A DNA stretch of 12,164 nt. It comes from Candidatus Avimonoglobus intestinipullorum (GTDB lineage Bacteria; Bacillota; Clostridia; UBA1381). The stretch is from assembly GCA_018714645.1 (NCBI GenBank), contig DVND01000056.1, forward strand, positions 1-12,164, read 5' to 3'. The notes below the pieces were generated by a model. That model saw nothing but the letters and a program-made list of their open reading frames with translations, was not told the origin of the DNA and did not search any database. Below, piece after piece: positions 6,618 through 12,164 of this stretch (position 1 is its first letter; the number at the start of each line of letters is the position of its first letter). A program made the translations under genes and the position numbers.

Positions 6618-7298
6618 ATGCCAAGTGAAAAAGTGTTAGAGGCGAAAAAAGCACAGGTTGCAGAACTCGTTGAGGCTTTGAAGGGCGCGACAACAGGCGT
6701 GCTGGTTGACTACAGAGGGCTGACTGTTGAAGAGGACACAAAGCTGAGAAACAATTTGCGCGCGGCGGGCGTTCAGTATTTTGTTGTGAAAAACACGTTG
6801 CTCCGCCTTGCCACCAAGGAAACGGGCCTGGAGGAGCTGGATTCGATCCTGCATGGGCCGACCGCCCTGGCAATATCGGAGGACGCAGTTGCACCGGCGA
6901 AGGTTTTGGCGGATTACGCCAAGGAAAACGAAAAGCTGGAGCTGAAATCCGGCTTTATGGACGGCAAGGTACTGTCCATGGACGAGCTGAAGCAGCTGGC
7001 GAAAACGCCCAGCAAGGAAACACTTATTGCGAAGATCATGGGCAGCTTGAATTCCCCGATTTCCGGCCTGGCAAGATTGCTTAACACAATCGCAGAGGGC
7101 GGCGTGGAAATTCCGGACCTGATTGCGAAGAAGGCGGGGGAAACCGCTGAAGCGCCGGCAGAAGAAGCCGCGCCTGCGGCGGAAGCAGCCCCGGCGGAGG
7201 CGGAAGCGCCTGCGGCAGAGGAGCCGGCAGCAGCAGAGGAAGCAACCCCGGCGGCTGAAGAAGAGGCTCCCGCAGCAACGGAAGAAAACGCTGAATAA
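6618..7298 (+). CDS. rplJ: 50S ribosomal protein L10 with long acidic Ala/Glu/Pro C-terminal tail
   Basis: L10 anchors the L7/L12 dimers to the ribosome and, complexed with them, represses its own operon through the leader just upstream. The start at 6618 follows GGGAGGTGA (6602-6610) and reads MPSEKVLEAKKAQVAELVEALK. The larger open frame from 6516 runs through the leader and terminator and is not real. Conserved L10 features include GVLVDYRGLTVEEDTKLRN, YFVVKNTLLRLA, LHGPTALAISED and, in the C-terminal helix that carries L12, LNSPISGLARLLNTIAE. The usual protein ends near residue 170. Here about 53 further residues (174-226), made almost entirely of Ala, Glu, Pro and Thr, bring it to 226. 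The tail is acidic and probably disordered. rplL follows after 30 bases. Confidence 0.97.
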   Translation: MPSEKVLEAKKAQVAELVEALKGATTGVLVDYRGLTVEEDTKLRNNLRAAGVQYFVVKNTLLRLATKETGLEELDSILHGPTALAISEDAVAPAKVLADYAKENEKLELKSGFMDGKVLSMDELKQLAKTPSKETLIAKIMGSLNSPISGLARLLNTIAEGGVEIPDLIAKKAGETAEAPAEEAAPAAEAAPAEAEAPAAEEPAAAEEATPAAEEEAPAATEENAE

Positions 7299-7328
7299 TG
7301 AAAAAATAGAAAACAGGAGGTCAAAAAA

Positions 7329-7703
7329 ATGGCAGACGTACAGAAAATACTGGATGATATCAAAGAATTGAAATTGTTGGAAGTTGCAGAACTTGTGAAG
7401 TTGATGGAAGAAGAGTTCGGCGTATCCGCGGCAGCCCCGGTGATGGTAGCCGGCGGCGCAGCGGCTGAAGGCGGCGCGGCAGCGGCTGAGCAATCCGAAT
7501 TTGAGGTTGTTTTGGCAGAAGCGGGCGCTTCCAAGCTGAACGTTATCAAGGTTGTAAGAGAGATCACAGGCCTGGGCCTGAAGGAAGCAAAAGCTTTGGT
7601 TGACGAAGCGCCGAAGCCGCTGAAGTCCGGCGTTGCGAAGGAAGAAGCGGAAGCGATGAAGGCAAAGTTGGAAGAAGCAGGCGCGAAGGTAGAATTGAAA
7701 TAA
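7329..7703 (+). CDS. rplL: 50S ribosomal protein L7/L12
   Basis: L7/L12 is the multi-copy stalk protein that recruits EF-Tu, EF-G, IF2 and release factors and stimulates their GTPase activity. The 124 residues comprise the N-terminal dimerisation helices (about 1-35, ILDDIKELKLLEVAELVKLMEEEFGVS), an Ala/Gly-rich hinge (about 36-55) and the C-terminal globular domain with KLNVIKVVREITGLGLKEAKALVD, the conserved factor-binding face. It ends in VELK. Nothing is missing or added, in contrast to the extended L10 before it. The ribosome binding site is ACAGGAGGT, 8 bases before the ATG. In most Firmicutes rpoB follows shortly after; here the next genes are DUF177 and rpmF. Confidence 0.98.
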   Translation: MADVQKILDDIKELKLLEVAELVKLMEEEFGVSAAAPVMVAGGAAAEGGAAAAEQSEFEVVLAEAGASKLNVIKVVREITGLGLKEAKALVDEAPKPLKSGVAKEEAEAMKAKLEEAGAKVELK

Positions 7704-7718
7704 CGTGGGCTTTACACT

Positions 7719-7754
7719 GCCGGGCCGCTTAGACGAGCGGTTCGGCGGGCTTTT
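7719..7754 (+). terminator. Hairpin with weak T-run between rplL and the DUF177 gene
   Basis: GCCGGGCCGCT (7719-7729) pairs over 11 positions with AGCGGTTCGGC (7736-7746), using two G-T wobbles, around a 6-base loop. GGGC and then only four T follow (7751-7754). The stem is strong but the T-run is short and displaced, so it looks like a partial terminator or processing site lowering expression of the downstream pair rather than a full stop. No promoter is visible between it and the DUF177 gene. Confidence 0.55.
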
Positions 7755-7777
7755 CATGCCGATGCAGGAAATGGAGA

Positions 7778-8302
7778 ATGGCTATGATTATTGACCTGTC
7801 CGGGATTATGAAGGACTACGGCGCAAGGATTATGGTTTCAGGTGACCTTTTCATGGAGGACGTTTCCTTCTTAGGGGAACGGTTCTCTTTCAAAACCCCT
7901 CTGTTGATTGACGGCAGCATTACGAACAACACGCAATCCTTTGAATTCAAAGCAAAGGTGACCGGGAAGATGACGGTGCATTGCGCCCGATGCAATCAGC
8001 CGCTGGAGGTCCCGGTCAAATTTAAAATTGCCGAGATCCTGGCCCGGGAGGACGGGACAGCCTCCCATGACGAGGACATTGTACTGTTTTCAGGCACGGA
8101 AATCGACATCAGCGACATTGTCCTGAACAATTTCCTGACCAATGTATCGGGAAAGTATTTGTGCAAAGAGGATTGCAAGGGGCTTTGCCCCCACTGCGGC
8201 GCAGACCTGAACGAGGGGGACTGCGGCTGCCAGAAAGAGGAGATTGACCCGCGATGGGCCGCATTGGCTGAGATCATGAAGAAAACATCTGATACCGAAT
8301 AG
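7778..8302 (+). CDS. DUF177 (YceD-like) domain protein, partner of rpmF
   Basis: DUF177/YceD proteins are almost always encoded directly upstream of rpmF. A role in 23S rRNA processing or accumulation has been proposed for members of the family, but the molecular function is not settled. This 174-residue protein shows the family layout: an N-terminal beta-rich part, then VHCARCNQPLEVPV (Cys 69/72), SGTEIDISDIVLNNFL, and the C-terminal KGLCPHCGADLNEGDCGC with DPRWAALAEI. Six cysteines cluster at 129, 133, 137, 140, 149 and 151, which suggests a metal site. The start may be ATG 7778 (AGGAA at 7766-7770) or ATG 7784 (GGAG at 7773-7776), and both spacings are acceptable. The gap to rpmF is 14 bases, so the two are surely co-transcribed. 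Confidence 0.92.
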   Translation: MAMIIDLSGIMKDYGARIMVSGDLFMEDVSFLGERFSFKTPLLIDGSITNNTQSFEFKAKVTGKMTVHCARCNQPLEVPVKFKIAEILAREDGTASHDEDIVLFSGTEIDISDIVLNNFLTNVSGKYLCKEDCKGLCPHCGADLNEGDCGCQKEEIDPRWAALAEIMKKTSDTE

Positions 8303-8316
8303 GAGGTGCGATTGAG

Positions 8317-8499
8317 ATGGCAGTACCAAAGGGTAAAGTATCGAGATCAAGACGCGATAAAAGACGTGCAAATTGGAAATTGACGGTTCCTGGTATGGTG
8401 GAATGCCCACAGTGCCACGAATATAAGATGCCTCACAGAGTATGTAAAGCTTGTGGCTATTATAAGGGAAAAGAAGTTGTGAAGGTTTCTAAGGATTGA
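8317..8499 (+). CDS. rpmF: 50S ribosomal protein L32, zinc-binding (Cys4) form
   Basis: L32 is a small 50S protein near the exit tunnel side of domain I/VI of 23S rRNA. The 60 residues begin MAVPKGKVSRSRRDKRRANWKL, the conserved basic start of bacterial L32, and contain two CxxC pairs (Cys 30/33 in CPQC, Cys 43/46 in CKAC) forming a zinc ribbon. All four cysteines are intact. TAGGAGGTG (8300-8308) provides the ribosome binding site and overlaps the stop codon of the DUF177 gene. It is the last gene before a terminator, so L32 here rides on the rplJL transcript, or on a fraction that passes the hairpin after rplL. Confidence 0.97.
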   Translation: MAVPKGKVSRSRRDKRRANWKLTVPGMVECPQCHEYKMPHRVCKACGYYKGKEVVKVSKD

Positions 8500-8503
8500 T
8501 GTG

Positions 8504-8539
8504 AAGGGGCGTACTATAGCTTGTAGTACTGCCCTTTTT
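8504..8539 (+). terminator. Intrinsic terminator after rpmF
   Basis: GGGC-GTACTA (about 8507-8516) pairs with TAGTAC-T-GCCC (8524-8534) with a single bulged base, followed by TTTTT. It closes the rplJ-rplL-DUF177-rpmF unit. Confidence 0.82.
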
Positions 8540-8636
8540 ATCTGCATAATGGATAAAGGGGCGACAATGTTTGGCGGAATAAGGCGGCGTTTTGAACATT
8601 TATTGTAATAAAAATGAAATAATTGGTTAAATTATG

Positions 8637-8664
8637 TAGACTTTTTGAAAAATTATGGTATAAT
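8637..8664 (+). promoter_or_regulatory. Promoter for ppdK (extended -10)
   Basis: A perfect TATAAT (8659-8664) is preceded by TG at 8656-8657, an extended -10. The best -35 match is TAGACT (8637-8642) at 16 bases. The surroundings are strongly A/T-rich compared with neighbouring genes. Transcription would start near 8671, giving a short leader of about 48 bases. Confidence 0.75.
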
Positions 8665-8674
8665 AATAAAGACG

Positions 8675-8696
8675 CAAGCGCCGCTTTAGACGCTTG
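8675..8696 (+). promoter_or_regulatory. Hairpin at the 5' end of the ppdK mRNA
   Basis: CAAGCG (8675-8680) and CGCTTG (8691-8696) are perfect inverted repeats with a 10-base loop. They lie within a few bases of the predicted transcription start and well before the ribosome binding site AGGAGGAG. No T-run follows, so it is not a terminator. A 5' stabilising stem is the simplest reading. Confidence 0.5.
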
Positions 8697-8718
8697 AAAA
8701 ATTACAGGAGGAGATACA

Positions 8719-11349
8719 ATGGGAAAAAAGTATGTTTATCTGTTCTCAGAGGGCAACGGCTCCATGAGAGAACTGCTTGGCGGTAAAGGCGCCAACCTGG
8801 CGGAAATGACCAATTTGGGAATGCCGGTCCCGCAAGGGTTTACAATTTCGACGGAGGCGTGTACACAATATTATGCCGACGGCGAAAAGATCAACGATGA
8901 AATCCAGGCGCAAATTATGGAATACATCGGGAAGATGGAAGAAATCACAGGTAAGAAATTCGGCGATATGGATAATCCGCTGCTGGTATCCGTCCGTTCC
9001 GGCGCACGGGCTTCCATGCCGGGTATGATGGACACCATCCTGAACCTGGGCCTGAACGACGAGGTTGTGGAGGCGTTTGCGAAAAAGACCAACAACCGCC
9101 GGTTTGCCTATGATTCCTACCGTCGGTTCATCCAGATGTACTCCGATGTTGTTATGGAAGTCGGCAAGAAGTATTTCGAGCAGCTCATTGACGAGATGAA
9201 GGAAAAGAAGGGCGTGACCCTGGATACAGAACTGGATGCCGACGATTTAAAGACATTGGCGGAGCAGTTCAAGGCAGAATATAAGGCAAAGATCGGGACA
9301 GACTTCCCGTCCGACCCGAAAGAACAGCTGATGGGCGCGGTGAAGGCCGTGTTCCGTTCCTGGGACAACCCCCGCGCGATTTACTACAGAAGGATGAACG
9401 ATATCCCCTCCAGCTGGGGGACGGCTGTTAACGTACAGGCGATGGTATTCGGGAACATGGGCGACACATCGGGTACCGGTGTTGCGTTTACAAGAAACCC
9501 CGCAACCGGCGAGAAGAAATTGTTCGGCGAATTCCTGATGAATGCCCAGGGCGAGGACGTGGTTGCAGGCGTGCGCACGCCGCAGACTATCGACCAGCTG
9601 AAAGAGGTAATGCCGGATGCATACAACCAGTTTGTGGAAATCAGCAGCAAGCTGGAAAAACATTACCGCGACATGCAGGACATGGAATTTACCATTGAAG
9701 ATAAGAAATTGTACATGCTGCAGACCAGGAATGGGAAGAGGACCGCAGCCGCTGCGCTGAAAATCGCCTGCGACCTGGTGGACGAAGGCATGATTTCCGA
9801 AAAAGAAGCGGTGCTGATGATCGATCCGAAGCAGCTGGACGCATTGCTGCACCCGCAGTTTGAAGCGGCTGCCCTGAAGGCTGCGAAGCCGGTTGCAACT
9901 GCATTGGCTGCATCCCCGGGCGCTGCATGCGGACGCGTTGTGTTCACCGCAGAGGACGCTACAGAATGGGCACAGAGAGGCGAAAAGGTCATCCTGGTCC
10001 GTCTGGAGACCTCTCCGGAGGACATCGAGGGCATGCATTATTCCCAGGGTATCCTGACCGTGCGCGGCGGTATGACCTCCCATGCGGCAGTTGTTGCGCG
10101 CGGCATGGGGACATGCTGTGTGTCCGGTTGCGGCGAAATTAAAATGGATGAAGAAAACAAGAAGTTTGAATTGGCCGGCAGAACCTATACCGAGGGCGAC
10201 TGGATTTCTCTCGACGGTTCCACAGGGAATATCTACGGGGAAGCAATCCCGACTGTAGAGGCTTCTATCGGCGGCGAATTTAAGCGCATTATGGATTGGG
10301 CGGATAAATACCGCGCGCTGGAAGTGCGCACCAATGCGGATACGCCGAAGGATGCAAAACAGGCTGCAAGCTTTGGCGCGCAGGGCATCGGCCTTTGCCG
10401 CACAGAGCACATGTTCTTCGAAGCAGACAGGATTGCGGCAATCCGCGAGATGATCTGCTCCGATACCGTTGAGCAGCGTGAAGCGGCGCTGGCGAAATTG
10501 GAGCCGATGCAGCAGGGCGACTTTGAACAGCTTTACGAAGCAATGGAAGGCAAACACGTGAATATCCGGTTCCTGGATCCCCCATTGCATGAATTTGTCC
10601 CCACAGAGGAAAAAGACATTGAATTGCTGGCAAAAACACAGGGCAAGACCGTGCAGGAAATCAAAAACATCATTGCTTCCCTGCATGAATTCAACCCGAT
10701 GATGGGCCACCGCGGCTGCCGTCTGGCGGTAACATACCCTGAAATCCCGGCTATGCAGACCAGAGCGGTTATCAAGGCTGCAATCAATGTTTCCAAGAAG
10801 CATCCTGACTGGAACATTGTCCCGGAAATCATGATCCCGCTGGTTGGCGAAGTGAAAGAGCTGCAATTTGTGAAAAAGGTTGTTGTTGAGACGGCCGACG
10901 AGGAAATTAAAAAGGCCGGCATCGACCTGAAATACAAGGTTGGTACCATGATCGAAATTCCAAGAGCTGCTTTGACAGCAGATGAAATTGCGAAGGAAGC
11001 AGAATTCTTCTCCTTTGGTACAAACGATTTGACACAGATGACATTCGGGTTCTCCCGTGATGATGCTGGTAAGTTCTTGGGCGCTTACTATGACAACAAG
11101 ATCTATGAATCCGATCCGTTTGCACGCCTTGACCAAGTTGGCGTCGGCAAGCTGGTGCAGATGGCTGCTGAACTGGGCAGAAAGACCCGCCCGGACATCA
11201 TGCTGGGTATCTGCGGTGAGCACGGTGGTGACCCGTCAACGGTCGAGTTCTGCCACAATGTTGGCCTGGATTATGTATCCTGCTCCCCGTTCCGTGTCCC
11301 GATTGCGCGGTTGGCTGCGGCGCAGGCTGCGATTAAAAACCCACGCTAA
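8719..11349 (+). CDS. ppdK: Pyruvate, phosphate dikinase
   Basis: PPDK interconverts ATP + pyruvate + phosphate with AMP + phosphoenolpyruvate + PPi. In anaerobic Clostridia it often serves glycolysis, using PPi in place of ADP, or gluconeogenesis. The 876 residues fit the family (C. symbiosum 874). Seen: the N-terminal ATP-grasp domain with GGKGANLAEM and SVRSGARASMPGMMDT; the central swivelling domain with GGMTSHAAVVARGMG, whose phosphorylated His is residue 455, the same number as in C. symbiosum; and the C-terminal TIM-barrel with GIGLCRTEHMFF, FGTNDLTQMTFGFSRDD and GICGEHGGDP, whose catalytic Cys is residue 832. All catalytic residues are intact. The start follows AGGAGGAG. It has its own promoter and terminator, so it is monocistronic, and no PPDK regulatory protein gene is visible nearby. 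Confidence 0.98.
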   Translation: MGKKYVYLFSEGNGSMRELLGGKGANLAEMTNLGMPVPQGFTISTEACTQYYADGEKINDEIQAQIMEYIGKMEEITGKKFGDMDNPLLVSVRSGARASMPGMMDTILNLGLNDEVVEAFAKKTNNRRFAYDSYRRFIQMYSDVVMEVGKKYFEQLIDEMKEKKGVTLDTELDADDLKTLAEQFKAEYKAKIGTDFPSDPKEQLMGAVKAVFRSWDNPRAIYYRRMNDIPSSWGTAVNVQAMVFGNMGDTSGTGVAFTRNPATGEKKLFGEFLMNAQGEDVVAGVRTPQTIDQLKEVMPDAYNQFVEISSKLEKHYRDMQDMEFTIEDKKLYMLQTRNGKRTAAAALKIACDLVDEGMISEKEAVLMIDPKQLDALLHPQFEAAALKAAKPVATALAASPGAACGRVVFTAEDATEWAQRGEKVILVRLETSPEDIEGMHYSQGILTVRGGMTSHAAVVARGMGTCCVSGCGEIKMDEENKKFELAGRTYTEGDWISLDGSTGNIYGEAIPTVEASIGGEFKRIMDWADKYRALEVRTNADTPKDAKQAASFGAQGIGLCRTEHMFFEADRIAAIREMICSDTVEQREAALAKLEPMQQGDFEQLYEAMEGKHVNIRFLDPPLHEFVPTEEKDIELLAKTQGKTVQEIKNIIASLHEFNPMMGHRGCRLAVTYPEIPAMQTRAVIKAAINVSKKHPDWNIVPEIMIPLVGEVKELQFVKKVVVETADEEIKKAGIDLKYKVGTMIEIPRAALTADEIAKEAEFFSFGTNDLTQMTFGFSRDDAGKFLGAYYDNKIYESDPFARLDQVGVGKLVQMAAELGRKTRPDIMLGICGEHGGDPSTVEFCHNVGLDYVSCSPFRVPIARLAAAQAAIKNPR

Positions 11350-11358
11350 GCTGGATAT

Positions 11359-11396
11359 AAAAAAACAGAGTGTACGATTTGTGCACTCTGTTTTTT
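11359..11396 (+). terminator. Strong terminator after ppdK
   Basis: AAAAACAGAGTG (11361-11372) pairs with its complement ending in CACTCTGTTTTTT (11384-11396) around a short loop. A on the upstream side and T on the downstream side make it potentially bidirectional. It lies 10 bases after the ppdK stop. Confidence 0.92.
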
Positions 11397-11435
11397 ATGC
11401 CTGCGGAGCAGTTATGGTTTTCGCGATACAATGAT

Positions 11436-11543
11436 CTTGAAAAGATTTCCCCTTTCCATTTTATAAAAAAGGGCGAGGGGGTTTTGCACCACCAGATACA
11501 TTTAACTTGAAAAGGTTTCCCCTTTTCCGTCTTATAAAAACAG
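11436..11543 (+). repeat. Two direct copies of a ~38-base unit at the left end of the element
   Basis: CTTGAAAAGATTTCCCC at 11436 and CTTGAAAAGGTTTCCCC at 11506 begin two units that both continue through TTTCC and TTATAAAAA to about 11473 and 11543. The copies are offset by exactly 70 bases. A related CTTGAAAGGG lies inverted at the right end (12107-12116). The right end has only one copy, so the left end may be a partial duplication or a second nested terminus. Confidence 0.75.
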
Positions 11544-11564
11544 GCGGCGTGGTTTCGACCCCCG

Positions 11565-11640
11565 CCTATCTGCTTTATATTGGCTGGCGGGCCAGTTCCG
11601 GCCCCCGCCCTATAGTCTTATTCCCTAAATTTATTTTTCC
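11565..11640 (+). repeat. Left arm of the palindromic element
   Basis: These 76 bases match the reverse complement of 11994-12069 with about 10 differences by eye (about 87%) and no gaps. The shared blocks include GCTGGCGGGCC, CGGCCCCCGCCCT and AATTTATTTTTCC. The match continues less cleanly inward into the hairpin at 11651-11681. Confidence 0.85.
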
Positions 11641-11650
11641 TCCCCCCTCG

Positions 11651-11681
11651 GGGTACTTTTCCACGGGCAGGAAAAGTACCC
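11651..11681 (+). repeat. Left-arm hairpin of the element
   Basis: GGGTACTTTTCC (11651-11662) and GGAAAAGTACCC (11670-11681) are a perfect 12-bp inverted repeat with a 7-base loop. AAAAG follows, as it does after the right-arm hairpin read on the minus strand. Confidence 0.9.
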
Positions 11682-11711
11682 AAAAGTGCCTTTTTATGTG
11701 CGCCTCAGGTA

Positions 11712-11769
11712 AAAAGTGGTTTTTCCAGATTTTATGCGCTCTGCGGAGCGCTTGGAAAAAACCACTTTT
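11712..11769 (+). repeat. Central two-tier hairpin of the element
   Basis: AAAAGTGGTTTTTCC (11712-11726) pairs with GGAAAAAACCACTTTT (11754-11769) with one bulged A. Inside, GCGCTC (11736-11741) pairs with GAGCGC (11746-11751) around a TGCG tetraloop. There is no following T-run beyond the stem itself. Confidence 0.88.
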
Positions 11770-11950
11770 CACATTCGGCTCCACCCGATGCGACAGGGCG
11801 CAGCGATGGAGTCCGCCGGCGCGCCAATTGCAAAAAATAAAGCAATTGCTTTCCAAGGGCACAGGCCGGGCGCATTGGCGGGGCACAAAGGAACTGTTGT
11901 AATGTTCCGAGTAACCGCAATTCCAGACGTCCGCAGGACGGGCTCTTTTG

Positions 11951-11980
11951 GTGCCTTTTCCAGCTCGTGGGAAAAGGCAC
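11951..11980 (+). repeat. Right-arm hairpin of the element
   Basis: GTGCCTTTTCC (11951-11961) and GGAAAAGGCAC (11970-11980) are a perfect 11-bp inverted repeat with an 8-base loop. It occupies the position equivalent to the left-arm hairpin, with three base pairs exchanged. Confidence 0.9.
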
Positions 11981-11993
11981 TCGAGGGGGAAAA

Positions 11994-12069
11994 GGAAAAA
12001 TAAATTCAGGGAATAAAATTGCAGGGCGGGGGCCGAAACAGGCCCGCCAGCAAATATGAAGCGGATAGG
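11994..12069 (-). repeat. Right arm of the palindromic element
   Basis: This is the inverted counterpart of 11565-11640, separated from it by about 350 bases. Read on the minus strand it gives the same order of blocks, and the hairpin of this arm (11951-11980) follows inward, as on the left. Confidence 0.85.
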
Positions 12070-12164
12070 TAGGAGGTGCAACAACCCACCAGCTATTTGT
12101 TTTTTTCCCTTTCAAGATGTGTTAAGTATGCATTTATCGTGTGTTCCAGCATATAATTAACCTG

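Larger units (their letters stand above)
11434..12118. repeat. Palindromic non-coding intergenic element (~685 bp) with terminal inverted repeats
   Basis: After the ppdK terminator no credible gene is present up to the window end. The stretch is a large imperfect palindrome. It is bounded by ATCTTGAAA (11434-11442) and TTTCAAGAT (12110-12118), contains matching arms (11565-11640 and 11994-12069), and carries several hairpins sharing a TTTTCC/GGAAAA stem core. Open frames of up to 169 codons exist on both strands, but the arms differ mainly at amino-acid-changing positions, which argues against translation. It resembles a MITE, a BIME-like composite or a species-specific structured repeat. No transposase or clear target-site duplication is visible, and I cannot name a family. 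Confidence 0.75.

Noticed and set aside
6636..7757. 373-codon minus-strand open frame opposite rplJ-rplL
   Set aside because: Its Arg/Cys/Phe-rich low-complexity translation mirrors the Ala/Glu codons of rplJ. Both genes beneath it are certain.
8567..8608. Short open frame of 13 codons in the rpmF-ppdK gap
   Set aside because: Only a loose AAAGGGG ribosome binding site, located before the ppdK promoter, and no similarity or codon signal that can be judged at this length.
9247..11223. Long 658-codon minus-strand open frame opposite ppdK
   Set aside because: It lies wholly antisense to an intact, motif-complete PPDK. The translation is rich in Cys/His/Phe/Arg with no recognisable motif, as expected from a shadow of biased codons.
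11507..12115. Open frames of 95-169 codons on both strands of the palindromic element
   Set aside because: They come from GC-rich inverted arms. Differences between the arms are mostly amino-acid-changing, and structural pairing is conserved instead.
11434..12118. Group II intron, CRISPR array or riboswitch reading of the palindromic element
   Set aside because: No domain V-like sequence, no regularly spaced short repeats with unique spacers, and no recognised aptamer core were seen.

Overview
The window looks like a chromosomal housekeeping segment from a low- to mid-GC Gram-positive bacterium of the class Clostridia. The signs are an AddA-type (not RecB) helicase-nuclease, strong AGGAGG-type ribosome binding sites, sigma-A promoters with extended -10 boxes, Firmicutes-type ribosomal leaders, four-cysteine L32 and L33, and a pyruvate, phosphate dikinase very close in length and active-site numbering to the Clostridium symbiosum enzyme. 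I cannot name the genus from the sequence alone.

Layout, all genes on the + strand. (1) 2-3658: addA, missing only its first few codons at the window edge. It is followed 22 bases later by a small histidine-rich membrane protein (3681-3992) and a terminator. (2) From a strong promoter at 4041-4069: rpmG (L33, 49 aa), secE, nusG, rplK (L11) and rplA (L1). Both rplK and rplA are preceded by hairpins that mimic the L1 site on 23S rRNA. (3) From a second promoter at 6422-6450: an L10 leader/attenuator, rplJ (L10 with a long Ala/Glu/Pro tail), rplL (L7/L12), a DUF177/YceD protein and rpmF (L32), closed by a terminator. The rpoB gene that usually follows rplL is absent. (4) From a third promoter at 8637-8664: ppdK, with a strong terminator at 11359-11396.

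Downstream of ppdK, 11434-12118 holds no credible gene. It is a roughly 685-bp palindromic intergenic element: 9-bp terminal inverted repeats, two arms of about 76 bp matching at about 87% by eye, and several strong hairpins. The hairpins in the two arms differ at three base pairs that change in a compensating way. Reading the arms as protein shows almost only amino-acid-changing differences, so the element is under structural rather than coding constraint. This is the least conventional part of the window.

Functionally, the central block supplies the L1 stalk, the L11/L10/L12 GTPase-associated centre, two zinc-binding 50S proteins, the SecE translocon subunit and the NusG elongation factor. 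It appears controlled at two autoregulatory points, L1 on translation and L10-L12 on transcription. I see no defence system, CRISPR array, tRNA, rRNA or transposase gene.
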